From contig JABANN010000112.1 in assembly GCA_013115125.1 (NCBI GenBank), positions 1 to 64,000 of the forward strand: DNA of 64,000 nt, written 5' to 3'. The notes beneath the pieces were generated by a model. The model made no database searches, was not told where the DNA came from, and worked only from the letters and a program-made list of their open reading frames with translations. The stretch is from Perkinsus olseni. Its lineage: Eukaryota; Perkinsozoa; Perkinsida. Made by a program: the position numbers and the translations under genes. Positions 23,307 to 33,677 of the stretch are shown here, piece by piece (the first letter of the stretch is position 1; every line of letters starts with the position of its first letter).

Positions 23307-23505
23307 GTGACATTGTCGGACGGTCTCTCGATATACAATGCATCAGATTCAATTTTTCAGGACGATCATAAAACTTCTCGACACTTCGTGCAACCCTCCT
23401 CACATGCTTGGCTAGCTCCTTTCGGTGTTTCTTCAGTTGACCTTTCGTAGCAGCTTTGCTTCCGGAGGCTCCTGCTTGGTACAGTTGTGACGGGATAGCA
23501 CTCAT
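23182..23505 (-). CDS. Small basic protein overlapping the CRT-like 3' end (candidate)
   Basis: A 107-codon frame on the - strand starts outside the CRT-like gene and runs 125 bases into its 3' end. The non-overlapping part is strongly basic (ATKGQLKKHRKELAKHVRRV then ARSVEKFYDRPEKLN) and looks helical. I recognise no family. The overlapping C-terminal half may simply be the shadow of the transporter, so the real protein may end earlier through splicing. Confidence 0.35.
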   Translation of the reverse strand: MSAIPSQLYQAGASGSKAATKGQLKKHRKELAKHVRRVARSVEKFYDRPEKLNLMHCISRDRPTMSLKSAVAKLSTVIVLSTASSRFEDVGSRYLELLDWRGPYCRA

Positions 23506-23506
23506 C

Positions 23507-24063
23507 CTACCCTAGGTAGTCGTCTATTGTTATTGGAATTTAATCTCAAAATCATCATCGACTGTTGTGTTACATTAACAGTTAGTCGTATTAGTTAAGT
23601 GCAATCCCGCTTTGCTGCGCACCCGCGGAAATTGGGCGGAGAAAGTAGAAATCTAAAATAGTAGCACTAACATGGCATCTTGCTTCCACGTGCGAAGACA
23701 CCACGTTAACACAAGAGACCGCACAAGTTCGTAGACGTATCGGTAGTGCACCTCTAAGCACCCAGGTGATGCCTTCCAATCCTAGTGAAGCCATTGGTGT
23801 AGCAAACGTCGTCCGCTCACAACAAGACCTCAGTCAAGTTTTTCACTCATGATCTCGTCTCGAGGGCTAATTGGGTATCAGGGATGCATCATCATTCGGT
23901 ACGTAATCCGGTAAAATCGGTGAACCGCCGCGCTGAATGTCGCTGACTAGGCCATTCTGCACACTCAAACCATGGTATCAGGTCGGGGAGATTTGCTAGT
24001 GTTACTGATATAACGCAAGCAGCGAATGACTAGAGGGACGCAGGACAGCAGTCGAGCAGCCAT
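23507..24063. other. Intergenic, no gene seen
   Basis: Only a 67-codon open frame (23591-23794, -) is present and nothing in it is recognisable. It lies between a candidate - strand start at 23505 and the 3' end of another - strand gene. Confidence 0.3.
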
Positions 24064-24780
24064 GGTCAATCATTCTTCTTGTTCGCCGACGCATCTTGGG
24101 CCTCTGCGGGAGGAAGGCCATCCACGAAATCGACGATCCTAACCAAACAATTCCTCCTGTGGCATCCTTCCTCCCTTTCATCCTGTGGCAACTGTGCGAA
24201 TAGGTGATGATGAGAGCAGTAGTCAACAGGGATACCATCGTGGCCCACAAGCATTTAAGCATCCCAAGCACAGTAAGGAGGCCTTACTTTCTCCATGGAT
24301 GGTATGGGACCAGCAGTACGCAGACTGAGAAGACACTGACGGTGATGGCACTGGCAAGGTATCCCCAGTGTTCCAGTGCCAACCCATCAATGTCATCACC
24401 GTAAACTCTGTACATATACTCGGGAAATCTGAGATACGATGATGAGTTGTGAATGTAAAGTATGACAGCAGCAGAAGGTGAGTTATTGGATCATAGTCAC
24501 CTGTAGGTTGAATCGCCAGTGAGCCTAGCCATAACATAGGGGCCATACAGGGCCTTTATCTGGTATGTACTGAAGGCCACTGTGGCAAGTGTGAGAAGAA
24601 GCGCCTGAGAACAGGACTTAACACCTGTATAGGAATAGCTCGGTTACCAAGAGCCAGGAGATGGTCTGGGCTAATGCGATGATGCATGACTCAAATCGAG
24701 GAATGGTGGGCATGTTGAGGATAACAGCAGTCCTGTGGGATGATCGATAGCCTACCAACGATGATAAGGGAAGGGCCCAT
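24064..24780 (-). CDS. Multi-exon membrane protein, unrecognised
   Basis: Reading the - strand, exons give ILNMPTIPRFESCIIALAQT (about 24725-24660), LLLTLATVAFSTYQIKALYG then PYVMARLTGDSTYR (about 24602-24500), and GDDIDGLALEHWGYLASAIT then VSVFSVCVLLVPYHPWRK (about 24425-24290). The last exon ends FVDGLPPAEAQDASANKKND at 24066. The pieces alternate hydrophobic helices and polar loops. Exons beyond these are probably missing, and I cannot name a family. Confidence 0.4.
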
Positions 24781-25029
24781 GCTGAGGGCGATACAGGAGT
24801 TTCATCTCGGGAGGAGCGGCAGATTGAACGACATCGTAGCCGGCGTCGCCCTTGAGCAGACCTCTGGTTCGGAGGCAATTGATGATGTCTTATCGGAGGC
24901 AAGTCTCTCGGCGAGTGGTGATATTAGAAATCTAACAACGCAAGACTAGAAGACTATCTTATCATTTGCATGCTTCTCTTCTTCTTCTCCTACTTTTTGA
25001 TAAATTCGCACTGGATATCTGAAGCAAAG

Positions 25030-27708
25030 AGGGAACAGCCCTGACCACTGAAGGCTCCATCATACTACCAAATGGACGAACAACTTAGTCATAGAGCAGC
25101 TGCGAGCGGAGGCTCTGAACTCGTCAAAAGTGACGTAGTCTCGCATGGAGCCTGGCAGGAGAGGCTCGGCCCATAAGGATCGGATCCAGACCCTACGGGA
25201 GTCGACAGACTGCTCACTGCTGCTGCTGCCGTTGTCTTCGGCCTCCGTTATTCGATGAATGAGATCATCTATGAGCTTTTGCGTACTGTCGTACTGCCAG
25301 CTGCCATCTTCATAGTCCAGTAGTAACTAAAACCACTGTACTCCTATTACAGGATGAGGTGAAACCCAGCCGTGGTGATGGTGCCAGCACCACCAGGTGC
25401 GAGCGAGAGTATAAACCCAAGAGGCCTGTTAGGTAGCCGTGCGTCCCTCGTACACTGTTATGATGATTGATCCTTGGGTATAGGGTTTGGGCGTTCACTA
25501 GGGCCTCGACTGAGTCGCCGAAACGTAGCCCATCTGAATAGAAGGCACAGACGGAGTCGCTACGCTGTAGCCGAGGGAAGCAATCGAGAACTTCGTGTGT
25601 TCTTTCCGAGGAGGTCAGCTGATGCACACTAAAGACGATGAGACTGTTCGAGGATGTATGATCTGTACGATGACGATATTCCAGAGCAATCCCAGCAGCC
25701 CTCCTCAGCACGACTAGACGAGCTTGGCGGCACCTTCAAGACAGGCGTCGGCTCGGGAATGGAAGACTCTCAACAGATTCAGGACGTCGCCTTTCATCCA
25801 AGGAGAAGCGCAAGCGTCCAGCCTCATCAAGCGAAACTAACAAAATGAGAGTAGGGTTATTTGAACGAGCGGCCTTATGGTGTACCAAGTCTCCTCGTGT
25901 CACCACTTCAACTGTTTTGCCTCGAATATCTTTCCGACTGGCCGAAAGTCGGTATACATGAAAGGCGCATCGGAGTTGGGCAGACAGCGACCCCTGAGAA
26001 GAAGAGCACCTGGAATGTGTGACGGGCAGCAGTCTCCAGACTACTACACGGATGCTCATCGGTGAGGATTATAATTATTACCTTAAGGAAGAGTTCTATG
26101 GTTGATACGAAATCATACCGGCTGATAGTAGCGCCATACTCACTAGCATCGAATAGGGAGAATAGACGATCTACAACCTACGCCGGGAGCCACGGAAATC
26201 GCCGTCAGCGGTGGGGTTGGTGACATCACTACCGCAGCCGCCTTAAATGGGGTACGATCGGCGAGGCTGCGATGGGAAGTGGTAGGGAGTCTTTTCAAGC
26301 GGGGATCAGCACCCTGGTCAGTGGTGCTCCGAAAAAAAGGCCGCATGAACCTGCACGACAGAAGGTTCGGATCACTCATGCAAGGGGTCCTCTGAGCACT
26401 CGAGAAAGCCTCGCTTAGTGATGGAATTGAGGAGTGTGCTAGCCATGGCCTTGAAGAGGCGGCCGATAGGCTCATCCAGTTCTGGCCGATCTTCCATATT
26501 GCACATCTCCTGAATGTTGATGACGTAACAACAGTAATGTTCGCTGAGCTTCCTCGAAGATGCTATTGGGAGTACTTCGCGGTATTGATGTCTCCAGTCT
26601 GGTGCTGTTAAATTGAGCATCCTGGCTCGGGCGGACTTCGGTATCGCAGTAACAGCATTGCGATGCCCACCCGTCCGGCCGCCACGGACTTGTCGACCAC
26701 GCAAAGAGTATCTGGACGGACCGTGCCACGCATCCAGGATGGACAACCAGTGACCGATGAAAGCCGCCTGCCTCGTTCGGAAAGGGAGGAGGGCCACATT
26801 AATGATATTAGATTGCGCTATATCTCAAGGTCGAGCATATATTGTGCTACAAGATCGGATGCAACAATCCACCCCTACCAACCTCTCCGGTGCCGAGCAG
26901 CTCGATATCGCCGTTGACATTCGCTGGCATAGGGAATATCAGAGGCTAGTCGATGAGGGTGGCAGTACCTTGATGGTCCGAGGGGACCCTAGATTCGGAC
27001 TAGTCCGTAGAGCTCTGAGTGAGGGTCGTGGACGCGGTGTTCTCCTAGTGGCCTTCTTTCTTCGGTATTCATCCCTTAGACGCTGTAGTGCTGCCTGATC
27101 ATCACCAGTAGCGATGACGATCGGAGAGAGCCCCTCCTCCTCCTCCTTCTCACTCCATCAGAGTAATGATCGATCGGGAGTTGTAGCCTGGCCACGGCTG
27201 ACACACTGACTTCACCGGGCATGATGGTTATTGAACTGGTGAGGAACATGACGACAAGATTATCAACGCAAGCCAGGCATTGTCTTCAAGGCTGCTGTTG
27301 TTGCTTAGTAGTAGTGGAGGCCATGAATTTAGCATGCCTAGTATGAAGATTTAGAAGTCTATCACATGAGCTGCTGCTGCTGCTGGTAATATGCTTCGAT
27401 GGTAGGTTGCTCCTCATACTCAGGAGTGGCCTCTGCTGGATGGTGGTGGTGGTGGAGATACTCTGAAATTAATTCGACGAGTACTGCGGATTATATTCAC
27501 TCAGACATTTCACGGATACCTATCACGATCGATAGTGGCGATGAACGACACGATTGAGGGGCTCATACAGAATCCGAGTTATAACAACTTTTTTCTTAGC
27601 ATAGGATACATTAACGATTCGCGTCGCTTAGTGGCAATACAAAGATACTGCGGAGGCGTCCCCTGCGCCGCAGAGCTCACCACCCTCGGTGATGCATTGT
27701 TGCCATCA

Positions 27709-27743
<35 letters not shown>

Positions 27744-28149
27744 GATCTGCTCCCTTCCAACACGGAGAGGCTCCTTCGACGCGACGTACCTACTCAGGGT
27801 GTACCACCGGGCGGGCAACCCGAGGCTATGAACGACAGTAGAGGCCCGAGTGGGATGAAGTAGAGTCATCTTACCTGTCTCGGAATGTGGTTATTGGATC
27901 AGCATTATTGCCAAACTCTTCCGTATAGATCATCTCCAAGAACTTCTTATCAGACACCTCCAGCTTCATGAGGAGCTCATCTCGTCTCCCCTCGGTTCCC
28001 TCTATTATCCTGGACACCTCGGCGCGGTACTTGCCCAGAAGTGGCCATGACTTGGAGGCTGATAACAAATGGAGCTCCCCAACAGCCGATACACGAGCCC
28101 GCTGATATACTACTTCTACTTCTGTTAAAATTTGGAAAATGTTCATCAT
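25030..28149 (-). CDS. Large intron-rich protein(s), unrecognised
   Basis: ATG 28149 opens MMNIFQILTEVEVVYQRARV, a helical N-terminal exon ending NADPITTFRDR at a GTAAGA donor (27874). Further - strand pieces follow: RRRSLSVLEGSRSE plus a Gln run (about 27790-27700), IATGDDQAALQRLRDEYRRK then KATRRTPRPRPSLRAL (about 27120-27000), SDAPFMYTDFRPVGKIFEAK (about 25975-25915), and DGSWQYDSTQKLIDDLIHRI with SLWAEPLLPGSMRDYVTFDE (about 25320-25090). These may form one gene or two. No domain is recognised. Overlapping + strand frames exist, but they look less protein-like. Confidence 0.35.
27709..27741. repeat. GCT/CAG trinucleotide run
   Basis: About eleven GCT triplets in a row on +, reading as CAG on -. 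On the favoured - strand frame the run encodes polyglutamine; other frames would give polyalanine or polyserine. Confidence 0.8.
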
Positions 28150-28464
28150 TTTAAAAATTATTGGAAAAAAAAACTATCATCGTCATTTAATCATTCAAAA
28201 TTATCATTTAACGATGATGGAAGAGCAGCCATCCAGTGAAATTATGCAGAGTATTTAAAGCGGTTCGAGCGGGCCTACTTGAATCAGCGTAGCAGCAAGG
28301 ACGGAATTCACCTAGGTACGCTAGCGGAGGTTGTACCGATTTCGACGACGTAAAAGTTCACCCTCTCTGTGGAAGGGGACCATTCAAGCGGGATGTAGCT
28401 ACTGTACGATGGCAGCAGGGTGGGAACCTCCTTACATGGGTGTTATCATTAATGAGACGAACGA

Positions 28465-28803
28465 TTAATCCCACAGGGAGTTGCTCAGAGTAGAGTTGAG
28501 GAAAATTGGGTATAGAATTATTGACGCATGCAACTCACTCGATGATATCTTCTGTTGTGTGGGCGAGGAGGAGGATTCGATAGTGGTAATCATACAGAAG
28601 GGTATCGTAGGTTGACGGGGAGAGTTGGTGGAAAGATGGTAATAATAACGCTGCAAAAAACTGATATTGAAGAGGTTCTTGAAGTGCTGCCGTGATTCCC
28701 GCAGAGCGGATTCTGAAGCGGGACAGGCCGATTCAAATGATACATGATACATTATCGGCGAATCGGAACGCCTCCCCACGACGGCCCACGAGATAGTGGA
28801 CAT
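28465..28803 (-). CDS. Small protein, possibly longin/sedlin-like trafficking subunit
   Basis: ATG 28803 opens MSTISWAVVGRRSDSPIMYH, which resembles the first two beta strands of longin or sedlin (TRAPPC2-type) proteins. Two frames stay open downstream. One, read through a short splice near 28660, gives FHQLSPSTYDTLLYDYHYRI then LLLAHTTEDIIE; the unspliced frame runs to 28465. The family call rests on the N-terminus only and is weak. Confidence 0.3.
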   Translation of the reverse strand: MSTISWAVVGRRSDSPIMYHVSFESACPASESALRESRQHFKNLFNISFLQRYYYHLSTNSPRQPTIPFCMITTIESSSSPTQQKISSSELHASIILYPIFLNSTLSNSLWD

Positions 28804-28988
28804 GTCATCACAAATTTAATTTCAATTCAAATAATACTTCGGCCCCGCACGTAAGTATTTTAGGGCGAGCGCGATCGTAAGTGCGCTAATGCGTCGCGCG
28901 CAAGGAAGTTTATTTCCTCTCGCACCATACGACTGACCCGGCCATCTGTAGAGTCGTCCTAGAAATCTTGAAGTTGAGAGTGTATGAT

Positions 28989-31900
28989 ATGAAACAGGTT
29001 GGGATGACTTGTAGTTGGGTTTTTGTTATCCTTCTTCTCCTTTCCATCATTTTGTCTACTCTTGGAACCTTTCCCTTAGTCGTCTATCAACAGCAGCTCC
29101 CTCGCACTCTTATGGCACTAACGCCACTTTGCAGAACTGCCAAACCCTCCTCCTCCTCCTCCTCCTCATCATCATCAAGTCAACCCGCTGGGGGAGGCTT
29201 CCTACCAGTCACTCATGCATTCTCGAGGTCCTGGACTAGTACCAGCTCACGGCCCCAACCAGCATCATCGTCGTTATCACTGGTAAGCGAAGTCCTTCAC
29301 TCTAGTGATTCCTTACACGCCCACGCACAGCGGGCGTATGATAGCGCCGTCCTTGCATAACATGGCTCCCTCGTTCGCTCTGTTATGTGTACTTATCAAG
29401 GATAAGCCTCACCAGGGGCGAATCGATTTTATGTTTATTTCGTCAGTTTTCGCCGCCTGCGCTGCATTCCCAACTCCCAGCGGAAGCAACACGGTGTTTT
29501 TCTTCAAGGGCAGACGAGGCTCCGGCTGGCCCCTTACCAGACTGGTGGAACGATGAAAAGTTCGTAGTTGGCTTGCGACAGCGTAGGTATCTTTGGGTTC
29601 ACCATGCATGATACGAAACTGGTTGCTCTACAGGTACTGGATTCAACAGAGCGACAATGAAGCATCTGATTTCGATATTCAATTCTTTGGCGAGAGGGAA
29701 GAAGACGCTTGACTTTTCCGATTTTGACAATGGTTTCGCCCTAGTGAACTACTTCATCAACTACGAAGAGTATTCAAGTAGTATCAGAAGGGGGGAGGAC
29801 TCACGGCGGTTGTTAACCCTGCGGCATAGTAGTTTGGTAGCCTCCCGTTGCTGCATCACTGAAATCATGACATCGATCGTGGAATCGTCTTGTCTGTGCC
29901 TGGTATGGCATGTCCCCCTGCGGTCTACTCTCGTCCAGTGTCCGTATGCCTGTGAATGGTCATCCTTTCTGCTAGGCTTGTATGAGGCATCAGGTGGGCA
30001 TCCACCCAAGAGAGTACCATTATCGAAGGATACTTATCTAAGTGCGTTCACTGCATTCGATCGGGACAGGTAGTAGGGGTGAAGAGGAGGCCGCCCTCGT
30101 GATGGTCTCATGGAAGCGCTTAGGGACTACTAGGGCTCGTAGTACAAGCAACACTAGACTTTTCCTCCTCTGGCCTTGTACTCGTATATGAGTGGGCTGC
30201 TGACCCCTCAATCAGTAGTTGCACTAACCCCAATTTCGCTCCTCGTCACATCGTCCATGTACACCCTTTATTTCATGTGTGGGGCGAATAGAGCATACCG
30301 CTATCACGGGATTGATTGGCTCTCTGCTTCGTCGCCGCCCGCCATGGTTCTCACCGAATGCTCTTCCGTCATCCGTGCCCGTAGAGCCCCGCTTCCTGAT
30401 GCAGTCATCCTTACTGGGGATACTCCTAACGTGTCACCGTCATCACCACTGTGTCCATGTTCAGGTCAGGCAATATCGACATAGTGGAGTTCATACAGGG
30501 CATCGCCTGGTTAGCTCGATCCCAGGCCAACTTGAACACATTGGATGCCGCCGCTGACGGTGTGCCCCAGTTGCCCAAGAGCCACTTGGTTAGGGATGGA
30601 AGGAATATCAATCTAGCCTGGTAGTATCCGTACGGGTGGAGGATGATGGTCGTGGCGCCGCTCGCTCATCTTGTTACTTATCTCGAAGAGAGCTCGGGGT
30701 AAGCTCACATCACAGGAGTAGAGACTCTCGGATTATTCTGTCGAATCACGGCGTCGCATTTTTTGTCACGTTGTACTCATCGGAAACCAGAGGGCAGCGA
30801 TCACAAACAGCGGACGCGGGCATAGTTACGTCCCCAGGCCGAATGCGGCGTAGGAAAATGTGTCAGTACGATTCCTTTTTATCAAATGATTTCCTATTTG
30901 CCACTGCTATCCCATTTCCTGTGGCAAGTCTCGAAATGTGACATTCTTGTAGACAGTGCTGCTGTCAACGTTGGCCGGGATCGATCCGGATACCTTTCGA
31001 TTACCAGTGTGCCTTTGTTGTAGGAGCTCTCGACCGCAAATCGTATTAGTGACTAAGAAGTGGGGGAGTAATCGAGCGAAGGAAGCATTATTGGAGGTGG
31101 GCAGATGGCTCAAGACAGCCTTCAATTTACGAGTGTTGATGGACCCTAATGATCCTGATGGTAATAGCCCATGGGGCGATGGTCAACGTGATGGCGTTTG
31201 TCATCACGTGATCATGTATGATTCTGAGGATTGCCATTCCTCCGTCTCGTTGGTCCGAAAGCCTTTCCATCTCACTCCTGCACAATTCGATGATACTTGG
31301 TATTATTATAGTAGGAATGGAATCGTGCAGTGTGTTTCTAAGCTACTCGGTGTTGTACGGTGAGATTCTTTGCGGAATGCCATTGAACGGGTGTTCTACA
31401 ATTTAGCTTTTTCTCATCTGTGCTACTACTCGATCAGTCCCTGGCATTGCCCCCTCCAGATGCGGAAGATTTGCTGAGTTTCCCCCTCTCGGTATCACTG
31501 ACGGTTCTACTATCAGTAGAAAATCGTCCGATGATGTGACTACTAGGAGCTGCGACTGCTGTGAGGAGGATGTTGACGGCCATCAGCAGTTGATGGTTGA
31601 CTTGGTCGTATGCCTGGGCGGAGATGGTACTGTCTTGAGGACGATAAACTGGCTGGAGGAAGGACGATGTACTTTGGGGGTGTGGTGGCACATGGCTTCG
31701 GGCGTTGCTTATAGTTTCGGGAGGGGAGGGCGTGGAGTTTGTAGCGGCCAAGTTGACGCTGCTGTATACAGTGCTGCCCGATGTCCTCCGAAACACTTCC
31801 TTCTACTACTACCATCTAAGTGTGTAGTGCTTCCACCCTCATGCGAAAATATCATTTACCGACTCACCTTGAGTAGTCGGCTATCTGACGCTCATTACGC

Positions 31901-33468
31901 TCAGTATGATTTTACCTCCTCACAACAACGGGCATTTCCGTAGCGTTGTACGCTACCTCTACTATCAGTTAACAACACATGTGGTCCATCCTACCTCACT
32001 GATCGTATTCTTTTTGTCAGCTCTACCAGCCTCCGGTGATGATGATGATGATGATGATGATGATATCAATGGGCCACCGATTTCCCCTGCAGACGTTGGG
32101 TGTCCACGAGGGAATAAGCCAATGACAGTGATGCCTCCACCAATAGTTGCCTTTGCATTGGGGAGTCTGGGCTTCTTAACGCCTCATCCGTTTGATAGGT
32201 AGGAATCGATCATTTGGGCGCGCGCGGTCGTAGGGCGGTTGAACTGACCCGCGATGTGTTTAGATTCAAAACTTTATTGAATCAAGTGATTATTGCACCG
32301 GTACAGGATTGTTTGGGGAAGGATGATAATAAAGATGTTGAGGCGGCAAAAAAGAAGGTAGCTGGCCGACCTGTTCCGTATCTAACGCGATTCAAGCTAA
32401 GATTCGTCCTATTTCAGCGAGTTTTTTGCACACTGCGGTCACGACTACGCTGCGAGGTGATCAAATCTGAGGAGGACCCGAAAGTTCTTGGCATTCATAG
32501 AGTGCTGAACGAATGTTTGATCGCGAGGTAATCATGCAAATCGATCGCCCGATCGATTCTTTGTTTGTGGTTGAAGTTCTCGGCTTGCACGTATGCGCTT
32601 TCTCGTATACCTCAGCAGCCTTGAGTTTCGTGGCGCAGTGATGCTGTTCTTTTTTCAGGGGATGTGTGAGTGCCTTCCATAAGTTTGACTTCTACGTGGA
32701 CGGGCAACTGATGACCCAGTACCAAGCAGATGGATTGATAATCGCTACGCCTAGCGGATCCAGTGCATATAGCATGGCAGCTGGGGGAAGTTTGGTAATA
32801 ATACTGCCGGGAAAATGGGTGAAATTATCCGATCGAACGAGTTATGGGGTGTCTGGACTACCTTCGTAAGCCGAGAAGTAAAGAGACGTGATCAATGGAT
32901 TTTTACGCAGATCGGGTTGGTCGAATTCGGGTGGAATAGTTCCTACGCTATGTCGATGGTAACCTTCTGCTGTCCAGGTTGCTCCTAATGTGCCATGTAT
33001 TTTGGTGACACCAATAGCGCCGCACGGTCTGTCACAGCGACCATTAATTTTACCAGCAGGAGCAACAATAGAAGTAGAAATGGGAAATGGGAGGATTCGA
33101 ACCGGGGACCTTTCGATCCTGAGCAGGTTGGCATACCCAAGGAGTCACGAACTCTGCCTATAGCCAGTTTTGACGGTGCTACTAATGTCGAGCTTGACCG
33201 AGGCAGTCGAGTCAGGATTACGACAAGTGAGGGGAGGGGGCGTTTCGGTGTGGAGGGGTTGTCGACTGAGGTTTATATCTGAGAATTGCCGTGGTACTGC
33301 TGATGGAAACGCCAACCAACTTTTTGCGGATTTTCTGATCATCTAGGATGTTGTCGATGCGTGAGTTCAGGTATGTCACCGGTACCGTTTGTCTCGACTA
33401 CACAGCACCTCGACGATTGGTTCCACAGTTTGAGAAGTAAATTACATTGGGCAAAAGAGCTTAGATAG
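28989..33468 (+). CDS. EF-hand/NAD kinase fusion, copy A, with hydrophobic leader
   Basis: Exon 1 (28989-29282) encodes a leader, [20 protein letters not shown], then a Ser-rich stretch. The next exons give [20 protein letters not shown] and a degenerate helix pair, then a canonical EF-hand loop [12 protein letters not shown] (exon ends 30069, resumes 30465). The exon ends INLAW at 30620 and joins in frame at 31024 to [14 protein letters not shown], the start of the NAD kinase. Kinase signatures follow: [19 protein letters not shown] (about 31600-31660), [18 protein letters not shown] (about 32135-32190), LRCEVIK and [31 protein letters not shown] (about 32730-32795), [19 protein letters not shown], and a last exon (33371-33468) with [13 protein letters not shown]. 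The enzyme family makes NADP from NAD and ATP; GGDGT binds the phosphates. EF-hand control and export to an organelle are inference. Confidence 0.85.
30965..31010 (-). repeat. tRNA-like 3' half, antisense, in an NAD kinase A intron
   Basis: Read on -, the sequence runs GGTAATCGAAAGGTATCCGG then ATCGATCC, the layout of a tRNA anticodon-loop edge, variable region and T loop. It lies just before the 3' splice site at 31023 of the intron that joins the EF-hand and kinase parts. Confidence 0.5.
33074..33126 (-). repeat. 53-base intron that is mostly an antisense tRNA-like 3' half
   Basis: The intron (donor GTAGAA, acceptor GAGCAG) contains, on -, GATCGAAAGGTCCCCGG and GGTTCGAATCC, a T-arm sequence. 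Its boundaries are set by homology with copy B, where the next exon begins at the matching residue. The tRNA-like part covers most of the intron. Confidence 0.55.
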
Positions 33469-33564
33469 GAGAGCGTTTGGCTGTTTGCGGGGACATCGAT
33501 AGGTCCCTAGTTCCATTCCTGGTTGTGTGAATTTAGTATTATAATAATTTACAACTCAGTGAAA

Positions 33565-33640
33565 CACGCTGAACTGGTTTTGTGCATAGTACCGGTTAAT
33601 GCACAGGTCGTGGGTTCGATTCGAGGCCTCGGTATCTCTT
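33565..33640 (+). repeat. tRNA-like sequence between the two NAD kinase genes
   Basis: A perfect seven-base stem (TGTGCAT and ATGCACA around an 11-base loop) stands where an anticodon arm would be. It is followed by GGTCGTGGGTTCGATTCG, a T-arm-like sequence. An acceptor stem is not clear, so this is a tRNA relic or tRNA-derived repeat rather than a working gene. Confidence 0.4.
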
Positions 33641-33677
33641 ACTTCGGGCTGTGATTCGATCTTAGTCGTTTACCTGC

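Noticed and set aside
26143-26475. A - strand frame of 110 codons and a + strand frame at 26757-27098 as separate genes
   Set aside because: They overlap each other and the better-looking - strand exon chain; neither shows a domain. The second was considered coding but its antisense reads more like protein.
27535-27831. + strand 98-codon protein with an alanine run
   Set aside because: The - strand frame (polyglutamine preceded by RRRSLSVLEGSRSE) fits the neighbouring - strand exons better; the Ala run is a by-product of the triplet repeat.
30481-30623. A stand-alone EF-hand gene ending in LAW followed by a stop
   Set aside because: The apparent stop is part of a GTAGTA donor in both tandem copies, and the split Trp codon joins cleanly to the NAD kinase.
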